Below are positions 49,573 to 62,456 of a stretch of 64,000 nucleotides of DNA, one piece after another; position 1 is the stretch's first letter; every line of letters starts with the position of its first letter. Source of the DNA: Lentinula raphanica (Eukaryota; Basidiomycota; Agaricomycetes; Agaricales; Omphalotaceae); contig JANVFP010000022.1 of the NCBI GenBank assembly GCA_027919835.1, positions 744,001 to 808,000 on the forward strand, in the 5' to 3' direction. The notes under the pieces were generated by a model. That model did no database searches and had not been told where the DNA came from. It saw only the letters and a list, made by a program, of their open reading frames with translations. The translations under genes and the position numbers were made by a program.

Positions 49573-49985
49573 CTAGCCTCCATGGAGTGTTGATATGAAG
49601 ACAATCTCATCATTATCCTGAAGCACATATTCTCCTTCACCTTCGAGTTCCCAATCGGTGTTGTTGATCAGAACCAGAATCCCTGGCCTACTGCAAAGAT
49701 GGACCTTATAGAACGATCATCAGATACGGGAAGTCAACCCACGTACACGGTTCCGGCTTCCATGAACAGCTCTGGTCTATCCCGAAGCAGATGATCACGA
49801 AGATGGAACATCAGGTATTCGAGGTCTGCAGATTTTATTTTGACTGCAGATAGTGCATCTAGCTGAGTTTTGGTGTTGTTATCAGAGGGGACTTTGGATG
49901 GAAGGGTCAACGTATGTCGTTTCTGGTTGGAGAAGAGGAGTTCCAAACCGCCTCCGAATTCGATTTGGAGAGAGATGGTGGACAT
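49573..49985 (-). CDS. URM1: Ubiquitin-related modifier 1
   Basis: Two exons (49985-49747 and 49690-49573) encode 118 residues. The C-terminal half is diagnostic: [36 protein letters not shown] ending in the Gly-Gly used for thiocarboxylation. Urm1 is a sulfur carrier for tRNA wobble-uridine thiolation and a protein modifier. The N-terminus [18 protein letters not shown] and the ~20-residue insert around [19 protein letters not shown] fit fungal Urm1. The start is the ATG at 49983-49985; an upstream extension lacks an ATG. Confidence 0.95.
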
Positions 49986-50215
49986 AAGGAAAGAATTGAT
50001 GAGCGTTTGGTACAGCCTCAATGTTCAACTTTCAACGTTCAACTTTGACCATGTTTATCACTTGAATGTTCATCGACATCTTCCATGAAATATGCATAGA
50101 TAGGTTACACAGCCGGGAGAATTAGATCGTGGTTAAGCAAGATAAACAGTACAAATTTCGACGGACTACGACTGCGTTCAAATACTTTCTTCAATCAAAG
50201 CTAGTGGAGGTGACA

Positions 50216-52292
<2,077 letters not shown>

Positions 52293-52902
52293 CGTAGACG
52301 TGTTCAAATAAGACCTCAAAGATCTGAGGTGGCGCGGTGGAAAGGAGGGGGGCCTGAGTAGAGAGATATCAGCCGATTTTATAGATCGCAGTAGGAACTG
52401 ATAGAAGTGCAAGAAGGATCGGACTTCGTCCAAAGCCGACAAGCAATGAACGAAATTGAATGATAAAAAATCGTAAACGAGTCGGATGTCATGAGAAAGA
52501 AATTGAAGTCAGCACAGCACAAACACCGGAAAGGGGATATTGCAAGTTGGGGCAATGCATCGATGCGAGACCGATAGAGAAGCGGTACAACGAAAGCAAA
52601 ACCAGAAGGTATAGCAGATTCTAGTACAATGATATATAGGGAAGAGTAGCAATAGTTGAGGAGAAAGATAGCTTAGATGTCGAAAGTTGACTCAAGTAAG
52701 AAAGAACGGTTCAGGAGACTCACTTTGGACTATTGATAACGAGAACCTCTACGATCGCTGGAGTTTTTGAGTGTGGACGCAAAAGGGCGCCGTAGAACGT
52801 GGATGCTGAGAGCTGAGTGTTGAAAGAGGCGATATAGAGTGGAAATGTCGCAGAAATTGGAGGAAAGAGTGGTTGCTGGTGTTACGATCTGATAGTCGCA
52901 GC
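52293..52902. other. Promoter and 5' UTR of the CaMK gene, left flank of the LINE
   Basis: 610 bp upstream of the kinase start, without a recognisable gene. It joins, without the element, to the sequence right of 61433, so both are halves of one former intergenic region. Confidence 0.65.
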
Positions 52903-52917
52903 AGAAAGGGTGCGCCC
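52903..52917. repeat. Left target-site duplication of the LINE
   Basis: AGAAAGGGTGCGCCC, identical to the copy at 61418-61432. Only the last A/C edges could be ambiguous because the 3' copy follows a run of A. Confidence 0.88.
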
Positions 52918-53549
52918 GAAAAAAGGCCCTTGATCCGGTACCACCACCATCAAGCGAGCGCTTAAAAAAGAAAAGCGTAATGCCTCCTCGTCGTTGTTGG
53001 CAATGACGAGTTCGGGAGACTAGACCCCGAATGGCTTGTACACTAGATAGCCGTAGGACTCAGCATAACGATGCACATCCCACACAGTGATACACGAGTA
53101 TGGAACTAAATATCCTCCAATTGAAAACCAAAAATCCAAGTCTGCGAATAAATGAAAGCAAACAGTTTGAAAAAGCAACGCCCTAAAGCAGACCCTTGCG
53201 ATGAAAATAGACGGGAACACTCCTAGCATCTGAAAGTCTAGCAAACGAACAGAACGACGACAAAATCCAGATAGTACACCTGCCTCACACCCTCAACGTG
53301 AGGCCCTACACCCTAGATAACGTGACCTAAAACTATACAGGTGTTCCCACGCTAGAATATAAGAAGATAAGAAGTGCGAAAAAGACTCCAAATTCCCATC
53401 TCCTCTACTTCCAAATACTCCAGTCGAGCCTTGCTCCTGAGAACGAAGAAAAACTTTATCTATAAATCACCAACTACCACGAACCAGTAAGGCGTTATCT
53501 CATTGTCCCATCGAGGCATTATAGAATTACCTTCTCATCACTAACGCAA

Positions 53550-55386
53550 ATGAACAGCCAATTCATTAAAATGTCTTCCACTGACGCCACCATCGCGAAC
53601 CAAGCCGAAGAACAAGCCCAAGGGCCGGCGAGCATGGGAACTAACTCCATGCCGACTGAGCCGAGAAAGAAGTCCAAAAACCACTTGCTTGACATCGCCC
53701 ACCTCCCCACCGCCGATGGATCCCCCAACAGAGACCGCCGCAGGATCCCGTCTCGAGACCGCCACCAGAATGAGGAGGAATCCCCCACCAGGCGCTACAG
53801 CAACAACAACGTAACTCCGCTAGTCCCAGATGGAGAGGATAGCGAGGACCAGGCCGCAGAAGATGTCGAGATGCGTGGCCCTAGTTCTAACAATTCCACC
53901 AACGACGAGGGCCAAGGTGAACAAGCCAATGGTAACGCTGCAGGAGAATTCATCACTGCCTCGCAACTACGAGACTTCGAGATGACCAGATCCGAGGTAA
54001 GCAGACGAACTGGAGGACAGGCATTGTCTAACCATCCATCGTCAGATCGACGATGAGCAACGACCATCTCCCAACCCCTTCATCATCAGGGGCAGCCTTA
54101 GCACCGTCCCAAGCAGAAACGAGGATCAGGCAGCCCAACCCGCTGAGGAACCCCCAGAATCGCCATCGGTCTCCCCTACGTATGATCTCCAAACCCCGCC
54201 GTGGCAGACTGTTAGACGCGAGGCCGAGGAGGCCTTCACACTGGCTGACGTATCCAACATGTGTGCCAACGCGGTTCGAAACCTTGTCTCTCCCGTATGT
54301 CCTAACAGACCAACGGGCCACCCTCCCCTCAGCTCCAAATTCAAAAAACTCCTCGTAAATGCAGGAATAGCGATCAACATCAGCCGTTTCGAACGCTTCG
54401 CCCGAGACCTCACTGTTGTCACGAAGGGCTTCTCCAAAGCCCAGCTCATCGAAATCTTCTCCGACCCCGACCATTGGGCCTGGTTGATAGTCTTCAACGG
54501 TGGAGACTACCTATACGAAAACATCCCGGAATTGGGCTTCGTGGCGCAAACCTTCCTGAACGATCGCCTCGAGGCCGGGATAACGAGAAACATCACGCCC
54601 TACATCGACTCCATTGCCTTGCGAGAGGTACATCCTGCCGAGGAAGACAACTCGAAGAAGGGGAAGAAGAATAAGCCCCGCAACGGCAAGGGTAGGAAGG
54701 ATCAGGCGGACAGCTCTGCTCCATCCAAGACGTCCCACCCAGACAGGTACACAGGCCCTATCGCAATGGCGGTGAAGTTCGCCGACGCCGGTGAAATGCG
54801 TCAGCTCTTTATGCAACAAACGATCGGCATCAACGACGGCGTAGGCTTCCACATCATCCCTGTCACCAATACCGACCGCTCCCACATTGTGGGCAGCGTA
54901 CGCTCTAACCAATTCTCATGCGACGAGGGCGTTAAAAACGACATGATCCATGCCATCAAACAAAAGCTCAACAACGACCAGGGGTTCCACCGTGTTGTAG
55001 CCCAAGTAGTACTAGGATCGGAGCCAACCCCCGACAAGGTCAGAGAAATCACCGACACGATCCGCCTTCGCCCCCTACGAGAACCGATACTCTTTAGGAA
55101 GATCAAGTGGCCAGCCTTTGGACTGTACATGGACGTAGCCTCGCGCTCAAGCGACCCCTTCATCAGAGACAGAGGGGATAACCGCATCCGAGAATACATC
55201 CGATCTCTGAAAGAAATCCCGGGAACGTACCTCAACACCTACATCGAGCCCATGCACTGCACGCTGTGCAAGTGTGACACGCACCCAACCTTCCAATGTC
55301 CCTTCACCACCATGGAAACATGGAACGGCCCTCGTGGACAAGCAGCGGCGGCGGTCAAGAAGTACTTCGAGGCCCAGAAAGCTTAG
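53550..55386 (+). CDS. LINE ORF1 (gag-like, zinc knuckle), possible intron
   Basis: ATG at 53550 opens a frame for 149 codons. It then needs removal of 53997-54045 to continue in the frame ending at the TAG at 55384-55386, giving about 595 residues. The first part is low complexity, acidic and Ser/Asn-rich. The C-terminal part is well conserved in look and carries a CCHC knuckle C-x2-C-x4-H-x4-C near 55258-55299 (CTLCKCDTHPTFQC). In LINEs ORF1p binds the element RNA and helps assemble the particle. If the segment is not an intron, the protein could instead begin at an internal ATG (for example 54259), or use a frameshift. Confidence 0.75.
53997..54045 (+). other. Intron-like 49-nt segment inside LINE ORF1
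   Basis: GTAAGC donor, a CTAAC branch-point-like motif at 54028-54032 about 14 nt before the acceptor, and CAG at 54043-54045. Its length and signals match the host introns in this window. Removing it joins TCC GAG to ATC GAC with no frame break. Confidence 0.55.
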
Positions 55387-55971
55387 ATCGGGGGGAGACG
55401 CTGGTCTCTTATCGGTAACATAAACGGTTTGGCTACTCTTCTCGGACACCTTCCTCTACAATCTCGAATCTTCTTGTAACGAATATATACACGAAGAACC
55501 TCTACCATACTTAGGGTAGAATCCTTGTTGTCCTGGTGACATATATCCTAATGAACACAGTGTGCTCACAAAATGCCCGTAAATGAACCAGAACAAGCTC
55601 AACCAGTCCTGTCCATGGGAAGTAAGGCATTCCAAGGTCGGAGGGACAAACGGTCATAGTGACCAAAACCCTTCTTCGCCACATTTACTGACCGTGCGCG
55701 GGACAGGAAACGAAGAAGGTAATGTGCATCTGCTGAAAAGTGGCTGCCGCAGCGGTGGAGGCTATTTAGTCTGGGGACCACCTGCCAGCAGCCCTGGTCG
55801 CATCCTCATAGACGGTGGTGTCTCCGACCTGACCCCACCCCTCATGAGTATGCATCCCTCTCCTTCATCCTGCCTGCCCCAGCGAGGAGGTATAGGTTGT
55901 CGTCCCCCCCTCATAGTACGCTAGTGTCGTTTCGCACTCCTCAAAGTTACAACCCCCCAAATTCTTCAGGT
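55387..55971 (+). other. Spacer between LINE ORF1 and ORF2
   Basis: 585 bp. ORF2's open frame reaches up to about 55897 with no ATG before 55972. A short frame from ATG 55573 is in the same phase and meets a stop near 55659; it contains the strong donor-like GGGAAGTAAGG at about 55617-55627. Confidence 0.5.
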
Positions 55972-58900
55972 ATGTCTTCAATCGGTCTTGGTCTTGCTAA
56001 CGGTTTCCCAGCTCAATCATCACCACCGCTGGGAAGGTCTAGTAATGTTGCCTCGTCCACTAGAATACCTGAGGACCAGCGGGCGGGAAGTGCAGGAGAG
56101 GGGCGGAACCCACCTGAAACAAATAACGGGGGAAGGCCGACCCTACGCTCTCCTCCACGAGAAAGAGGCTTCTCAGTGCTCGAACAAGAGCAGATCGAGA
56201 CCCCAGATAATCCAAATGGTAATTGGACACCCGAACCAATTGAAGGGGTACAGAACCCCGAGTCCTCCCAAGGACCGTTGAATAACCCGAGTCAACGAAC
56301 CGACCGCCAAACTGGCGTCTGTGCCAAGAACACAAAGGCATCAATAAAGATTGCAGCCCTGAACATAAAGGGACATGGGTCAACAAACCCAGACCACCAG
56401 AACAACAAATGGGGTGGCATCGAAGCAATGATGCTCCGTCAAAAAATAAGCATGCTTATTGTCGGGGAGGCGCACCTAGATGCAAACCGCAGAGCTGAAA
56501 TTGAAAGCCGGCATCTTGAGCTAAAGATTCTGTACTCGAGACTAGAACACACACCGAATGCAGCTGGTGTAGCAGTGGTATTACACAAAAAACTAGCAAA
56601 CACAAAAGGCATACAGATACACGAAATTGTAGCAGGGCATGCAATGATCATTGAGTCAACATACCATGCAGATACGAAAATATCCATACTTGCAATATAC
56701 GCCCCGAACAGAGACAACACATCCAACGCAGGCTTCTGGAAATCAATATCAGACTTCTTTGGGCGTAACCCACACATACGAAAACCGGACTTCATGCTCG
56801 GTGACATGAATATGGTAGAAGAAGCAATTGACCGTCTTCCCCCGAGAATGGAATGCTCATCAATAATGGACGCCTTCGATGACTTGAAACTTACCTTACA
56901 ACTTGAAGATGGGTGGAGGAATACCTACCCAACAAGGTTAGAATACACATTCTCTCAAGAACGAACCGGATACGAACCCCGACATGCCAGACTCGACAGA
57001 ATATACACCAAGGCATCATGTGCAGAGAGATGCTCCAGCTGGGAAATTACACAAACAAATATCAAGACTGACCATAAAATGGTATCTGTTCGTTATACCA
57101 GCGAGGACGCCCCCGATATAGGAAAAGGTAGATGGGTGATGCCAGCCCACATACTATATGACAAAGAAGTCAAAGAGTTCCTCCAGCGTGAGGGGTTGGC
57201 CCTATGCCAGAGAATGGAGGAAATAGAACAAGCAGAACAGCGAGATGAACACCTGAATGCACAGACCCTATGGGCAGAATTCAAGAAAGAATTTGTTAGA
57301 CTAGCCCGTCAAAGGGCAAAAATAGTCATACCGAGAATTGAGAAAGAAATCAAGGATGTCAAAACAAAACTTAACCTCGTGTGCAATGATCCAGAACTGA
57401 ACGAGACTGAACGCTCAATATCGACGACTTTACTGAATGAAAAACTCAGAACACTCCTAGAGAAACGGAGAGTGTCAGCGGCAACAAAAACCAGAGCAAA
57501 AAACCACATCTACAAGGAGACCATATCGAGACACTGGACAAAGAAGAATCGTGAACAAAAGGCACGAGCACTCATATGGTGTCTCGAAAGACCCCGGAAT
57601 GACGCTAGAGATGGAGGGGCGGAACTCAATCATAATCCAAATAATGAACAGATTGACCGGGATTACGAAAAAACCTCACGAGGAATGGCGAACATGATGA
57701 GAAACCACCATGAAAGTATCCAAGAAGATGGTACACAAGTGAATGAAGAACAACGAAACGAGACAATCGAAAAGGTCCTGGATAGGATATCAACTCACCT
57801 ACCAGAGCAAACCAGACCAAGTTTCGAGCAACCATTGACGAGAGCAGATGTCGAGGAAGCACTCCGTCTGTCTGCGAACTACAAAGCACCAGGAATAAAT
57901 GGAATAAGCTATGAAGTATGGAAAGTCATCAACGGCCGGTACAATAACGCCAAAGCACACGACCAAGATGCCTTCGACATTGTCGGGACCTTGCAAAGAG
58001 TCTTTAATGACATAGAGCACAATGGACTAGCGCCGGGCACTGAATTCTCTGAAAGCTGGCTCTGCCCTCTATACAAGAAAAATGACAGAGCGAAGATGGA
58101 AAACTATAGACCAATATCACTCCTAAACACAGATTACAAGCTGATGACAAAGGCACTTGCCATCAAGCTAGCAAAAGCGGCACCGGACATAATCAACCAA
58201 GCACAAGCTGGGTTCATACCAGGGAGACATATATATGACCAGATCTGGCTGACAAAACTAGTGATCAATCTCGCAGAGGCAACGGAAAAGAATGGCGTTA
58301 TTGTAGCCCTGGACCAGGAAAAGGCATACGATAAGATAAAACATGACTTCTTGTGGAAATCCATGGAGGCCTTCGGCATCCCACAACAGTTTATACAAAC
58401 GGTGAAATCACTGTATAGTGACGCCAACACATACATATATGTGAACGGTGTAAGGAGCGATGAAGCATTCAAAGTAACGCGAGGGGTCAGACAAGGGGAC
58501 CCCCTGTCATGCATCCTGTTTGACATAGCCATTGAATCTCTCGGGGAAGCTCTACGCCAGTCTTCCCTTCATGGTATCGATATACCGGGGAGAATTGACA
58601 GACTCATTGCCACGTTCTTCGCAGATGACACAACTGTGTATCTCTCAGATGAGGATGATTTCGGGGACCTACAAGACATATTAACAGAATGGTGTCTAGC
58701 CTCCGGTGCAAAGTTCAACATCAGTAAAACTGAAATAATACCAATTGGCTCACCAACGCACAGAGAACGTGTACGTCAGCAACGACTGATAGCAATAAAT
58801 GGGAGAACACCCATACCGGACCATATAAGAGTAGCCCGGGAAGGAGAGGCAATTAGATCACTCGGCGCGCTGATAGGAAATGGGATTTGCCAGGTGGAAC

Positions 58901-61197
58901 CATGGACCAAAGTTTTGGAGAAGATCGATAGATCCCTAGAAACATGGGAGAAAAGCAAGCCAACAATGGAAGGCCGGCGCCTCATCATATCAATGGTTGT
59001 CGGAGGCATGACACAATACCTCACAAAAGTCCAAGGAATGCCTCCGGAAGTGGAAGAAAAGCTGGAGAAACGAATCAGGCGTTTCCTATGGGATGAAAAA
59101 ACACATGTGCGAGTAAACAAAGAGACAATAATGGCCCCCATCGAGATGGGTGGTCGGAAAGTACTTGATATTCTAGCCAGAAATGAGGCAATCATGGTGA
59201 CGTGGCTGCAGTCATATCTAAACCTGACCAAGTCTAGAGCGGAATGGGCGTATGTTGCCGATGCATTGATTGCGGAAAATGTACCCGCTAGCGAGACCTC
59301 CCTGGATGAATGGTCCAGGATTAATATATTCCTACAATCATGGAAAACAGCAAAGAAAGACCTACCAAAAGACATCCAGGATATGCTCAAAGTCGCCAAG
59401 AAGAATAACCTCCGATTGGAAGGAATAGCCTTCTCTAGGGACATAGTGCGATCAATGCCAATATGGTTACATGCTAAAGTGGAGAACGTACGAAAGACTC
59501 ACAACAGTAAAGAGTGTCGCTGTCTAAGGGAAAAACACAAAGTGTCCACTGTAGGGGATACAGAGCAGCTGGCAAAAGTCACCAGATTCCAGAACCACAA
59601 GCGTCGCTCGAATTGCCGATGCGGTGAATGTAAGAAAGCCCGAGAAGAACATGGCTGCACAGCACCATTCAAGTGTATGACCAAAGCTATGGATCTGATA
59701 AGGGCTCTCCCGCCGAAATGGAACCCACTCTCAAAACTCCCAGAGGATTTCGAACCGGAGGCGCTACCAAAAACGGATGACGATAACTCCGAATTCTTCG
59801 ACTGGCGAATATCCACAAAAGGCACCCTCGCTGACGCCTTCAGGATCTTCACAGAGGGAGCCGAGGTACACGAAATACCCACGACACAATGGGACCCAGA
59901 CCCAGACAATCCCGAAATTGAAGTGTACACTGACGGATCTTGTCAAAACACAACTGAAGAAGGTCCTCAAGCAGGTGCAGGGATCCACTTCCCGGACGAA
60001 AACATTCCCGATCGGTCAATCAGAATCCCGAGCAACCTCAAACAAACAAACCAGACTGGAGAGATCATTGGCATAAAAGAGGCGGCGGCTACAGTGGCCC
60101 CGACCCAAAACCTAGTCATAAAAAGCGACTCAAAAACATTTGTGCAGGGTCTGACAAAACACCTACAAGAATGGGAAGATAGGGCCTATATTGGAATTGA
60201 AAATGCACGCGAGATAGAAGCAACCGCGGCAACGCTCCGGAAACGACGAGCACTCACAAAATTAACCTGGGTAAAGGGACACTCGGGGATCGAAGGAAAT
60301 GAACAGGCCGATAGACTCGCCAATGAGGGAAGACAAAAACCCCACACGGATGAAGTTGAACTGGAAGTCCCCCCGAACCTGAAAGTAACAGGAGTAAAGC
60401 TGGTAAATATCTCGCAATCACTAGCTGAACGAGCCATCAAGATAAGGAAGATGAGAACCCCCACATACAAGAGGAAACTGGAGCGACGCGCAACCGTACA
60501 AAATGTAGGCAGAGCGCAAGCGTGTGTAGCAGAGATAACGGGAACGGTCCCATCTGAGACGCTGATCTGGAAGTCGATCCGACACAAAGACATAAGCAGA
60601 AGGATACAGTTCTTCTTGTGGATGGCAATGCATGACGCCTACAAAGTTGGGACTTACTGGGATCAAATACCAGGATATGAACAACGAGCGAATTGCCAAC
60701 ACTGCAGGGTACCGGAAACCCTAGAGCATATCCTCCTGGAATGTGAATGCCCAGGACAGAACGAAATCTGGGAGGCCGCTGGAGAGCTATGGAAAAAACA
60801 AAAAACGAACTGGATCAAGCCCGAGTATGGCACTATCCTAGGGTGCGGAGCAGTAAACATCTTCGGGGAGAACAAGAAAGCCATACCGGGAGAATCACGA
60901 CTGTATCGCATTGTCGTCTCTGAAAGTGCACACCTTATATGGAAACTCCGAAACGAGAGAATCATCAACCTGACAGACACACCATCCAAAGAGAGGATTG
61001 TTAAGAGATGGAACACAGCCATTAAAGGCCGACACCAAATCGATTATGTCCTATCCTCAAACAAGTATGGAAAACGACAGCTATCAAAAAGAGCGATGTA
61101 TTCAACCTGGAAGAATGTCCTTGGCTCAGAAACGCCAAACTCGGATGATAATCGAGAAGGAATCGGGGTTTTAGTGGGTGAACGTGCGAGGTCTTGA
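55972..61197 (+). CDS. LINE ORF2: endonuclease, reverse transcriptase, RNase H, zinc finger
   Basis: From the first ATG the frame has 1,741 residues and is intact. Residues about 125-380 form the endonuclease: IAALNIKGHG, VGEAHLDA, LGDMNMVEEAIDR, TDHKMVSV. The reverse transcriptase follows from about 710 (NYRPISLLNTDYKLMTKALA, AGFIPGRHIYD, ALDQEKAYDKIKHDFLW, GVRQGDPLSCILFD) with the FADD catalytic motif at about 883. RNase H, about 1,315-1,455, has all expected acidic positions: YTDGS, TGEIIG, IKSDS and KGHSGIEGNEQADRLANEG. A C-terminal CCHC (C-x2-C-x7-H-x4-C) is at about 1,575. This protein nicks the target and copies the RNA. No inactivating change was seen in these motifs. Confidence 0.93.
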   Translation: MSSIGLGLANGFPAQSSPPLGRSSNVASSTRIPEDQRAGSAGEGRNPPETNNGGRPTLRSPPRERGFSVLEQEQIETPDNPNGNWTPEPIEGVQNPESSQGPLNNPSQRTDRQTGVCAKNTKASIKIAALNIKGHGSTNPDHQNNKWGGIEAMMLRQKISMLIVGEAHLDANRRAEIESRHLELKILYSRLEHTPNAAGVAVVLHKKLANTKGIQIHEIVAGHAMIIESTYHADTKISILAIYAPNRDNTSNAGFWKSISDFFGRNPHIRKPDFMLGDMNMVEEAIDRLPPRMECSSIMDAFDDLKLTLQLEDGWRNTYPTRLEYTFSQERTGYEPRHARLDRIYTKASCAERCSSWEITQTNIKTDHKMVSVRYTSEDAPDIGKGRWVMPAHILYDKEVKEFLQREGLALCQRMEEIEQAEQRDEHLNAQTLWAEFKKEFVRLARQRAKIVIPRIEKEIKDVKTKLNLVCNDPELNETERSISTTLLNEKLRTLLEKRRVSAATKTRAKNHIYKETISRHWTKKNREQKARALIWCLERPRNDARDGGAELNHNPNNEQIDRDYEKTSRGMANMMRNHHESIQEDGTQVNEEQRNETIEKVLDRISTHLPEQTRPSFEQPLTRADVEEALRLSANYKAPGINGISYEVWKVINGRYNNAKAHDQDAFDIVGTLQRVFNDIEHNGLAPGTEFSESWLCPLYKKNDRAKMENYRPISLLNTDYKLMTKALAIKLAKAAPDIINQAQAGFIPGRHIYDQIWLTKLVINLAEATEKNGVIVALDQEKAYDKIKHDFLWKSMEAFGIPQQFIQTVKSLYSDANTYIYVNGVRSDEAFKVTRGVRQGDPLSCILFDIAIESLGEALRQSSLHGIDIPGRIDRLIATFFADDTTVYLSDEDDFGDLQDILTEWCLASGAKFNISKTEIIPIGSPTHRERVRQQRLIAINGRTPIPDHIRVAREGEAIRSLGALIGNGICQVEPWTKVLEKIDRSLETWEKSKPTMEGRRLIISMVVGGMTQYLTKVQGMPPEVEEKLEKRIRRFLWDEKTHVRVNKETIMAPIEMGGRKVLDILARNEAIMVTWLQSYLNLTKSRAEWAYVADALIAENVPASETSLDEWSRINIFLQSWKTAKKDLPKDIQDMLKVAKKNNLRLEGIAFSRDIVRSMPIWLHAKVENVRKTHNSKECRCLREKHKVSTVGDTEQLAKVTRFQNHKRRSNCRCGECKKAREEHGCTAPFKCMTKAMDLIRALPPKWNPLSKLPEDFEPEALPKTDDDNSEFFDWRISTKGTLADAFRIFTEGAEVHEIPTTQWDPDPDNPEIEVYTDGSCQNTTEEGPQAGAGIHFPDENIPDRSIRIPSNLKQTNQTGEIIGIKEAAATVAPTQNLVIKSDSKTFVQGLTKHLQEWEDRAYIGIENAREIEATAATLRKRRALTKLTWVKGHSGIEGNEQADRLANEGRQKPHTDEVELEVPPNLKVTGVKLVNISQSLAERAIKIRKMRTPTYKRKLERRATVQNVGRAQACVAEITGTVPSETLIWKSIRHKDISRRIQFFLWMAMHDAYKVGTYWDQIPGYEQRANCQHCRVPETLEHILLECECPGQNEIWEAAGELWKKQKTNWIKPEYGTILGCGAVNIFGENKKAIPGESRLYRIVVSESAHLIWKLRNERIINLTDTPSKERIVKRWNTAIKGRHQIDYVLSSNKYGKRQLSKRAMYSTWKNVLGSETPNSDDNREGIGVLVGERARS

Positions 61198-61399
61198 GAG
61201 GTAAGTTGAGTAAAGACGAAGACGGCGCACGGAGTCCCACACTAGGTATCACGCGGATACCTGTGCATGACGCATTTCCTCGAGTGGAGAAAAAATTTTT
61301 ATAAACACTGCTCGGTCTTTGTACCTTGCTCACACCAACGGCTGGAGAGGGACGACATTGTCGGAACCTCAAAAGTGCATCCCGTATGCAACGTTCCAC

Positions 61400-61417
61400 A
61401 AAAAAAAAAAAAAAAAA
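61400..61417 (+). repeat. Poly(A) tail of the LINE
   Basis: An uninterrupted run of A right before the right target-site duplication; the first A of that repeat is indistinguishable from the tail. Confidence 0.88.
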
Positions 61418-61432
61418 AGAAAGGGTGCGCCC
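61418..61432. repeat. Right target-site duplication of the LINE
   Basis: AGAAAGGGTGCGCCC, identical over 15 bp to 52903-52917. Confidence 0.88.
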
Positions 61433-62456
61433 TGAAGACGCTGAAACTCGGCCAAAGCCGATATCTGGCATCTCGGCATTGCGGCGAAGCTCTGGCGGTC
61501 ATTGATGAGCGCTACTTGTCACTACGCCTCTCTTTTCTGCTCTTCACATACCAGTGACAATGAAGTTTTGAAGGTAACAGTGTCGCTCGGAAGTTTACCT
61601 GTAGACTTACCTTGTGCTTACGTTGGTTTTCCATTTTTGGTGGCTATAGGAGATCAAGAAACTTGAGCACCACGAAAAACTCTGACCATGATTGTCTTCT
61701 AACCAGTGGAAACTGAGGGTCGTGCTTACCTTATTTCACGTTTTTAGGTGAGATGATCTCTGTACGGTAAATCTCACAGTTGTCGCTCAGCCTCCATCGA
61801 TAATCGTATACTTTATCTCAGCCCTCAGCTTCTTTGAATCGGTTCACAGTTTCGATATCGATCCGCGACTCATGAACTTCAAACCCCAGAAATATGAATG
61901 GCGATAAGTTCTCAGCAGGGTCGTATTGTCTCAAGTTCGCGCTGCTGATGACAGTGTTTGGAGTCTGGACGCGTGTTTATCCCACTCTTACTGTATTTGC
62001 AGCTTCTTGCAACCCCAACCAGCCCCAACCTCGCATCCTATTCGCTCTTACTGCACTCCAAGCATCTCATGTCTCTGTCATTCGAAAGCGGAGGTTGTAT
62101 CTCCAGCAACGTTCTTCAAGCTAATATCTGCTACTCGGGGATAGAGCCGTTCATCTCATCTCAAGAATTCTCTGAAGTATTCCATATATGCTGTTTATGG
62201 ACTCTGAACTCATCTACCGAGATACCGAGAGACGTAGCTCGAAATGAGGCATCTAGAATGTTGGCATTTGGCATGGTCATAAGAACAACTCTGCTTTGGC
62301 TTCATGTGGGGTGACAGCTGGTATGAGCTGTCTACGTCCGAAGAACCAGGTTTCCGGGCGAAGACTTAGATATAGTCCCTCAAATCAGATAAAAGGGTCA
62401 AGCTTGTCGATTGATAGATAGAACGCCAGTTTCTCTTCCTTGCCATCTAACTGACG
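61433..62456. other. Intergenic region right of the LINE, upstream of the class V aminotransferase
   Basis: About 1,020 bp without a recognised gene. Short overlapping frames near 61894-62314 have no family resemblance. It should hold the promoter of the aminotransferase gene and the former distal part of the CaMK promoter. Confidence 0.5.

Larger units (their letters stand above)
52918..61417 (+). mobile_element. Full-length non-LTR retrotransposon (LINE)
   Basis: About 8.5 kb between exact 15 bp repeats, with a 5' UTR of about 630 bp, ORF1, a spacer, ORF2, a 3' UTR of about 200 bp and a poly(A) run (A from 61400). The domain order endonuclease, reverse transcriptase, RNase H, CCHC and the lack of LTRs place it among the apurinic-endonuclease LINEs with RNase H, near the Tad/I-type group of fungi (clade by inference). 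Base composition differs from the neighbours: ORF2 is A-rich in third positions. No debilitating stop is seen in ORF2. The element lies on the plus strand, opposite to the CaMK gene. Confidence 0.92.

Noticed and set aside
55897..55971. ORF2 of the LINE starting at 55897
   Set aside because: The frame is open there, but the codon is TTG; the first in-frame ATG is 55972.
52918..61417. LTR or DNA-transposon nature of the large element
   Set aside because: No long terminal direct or inverted repeats, no integrase or transposase; poly(A) and LINE domain order are clear.
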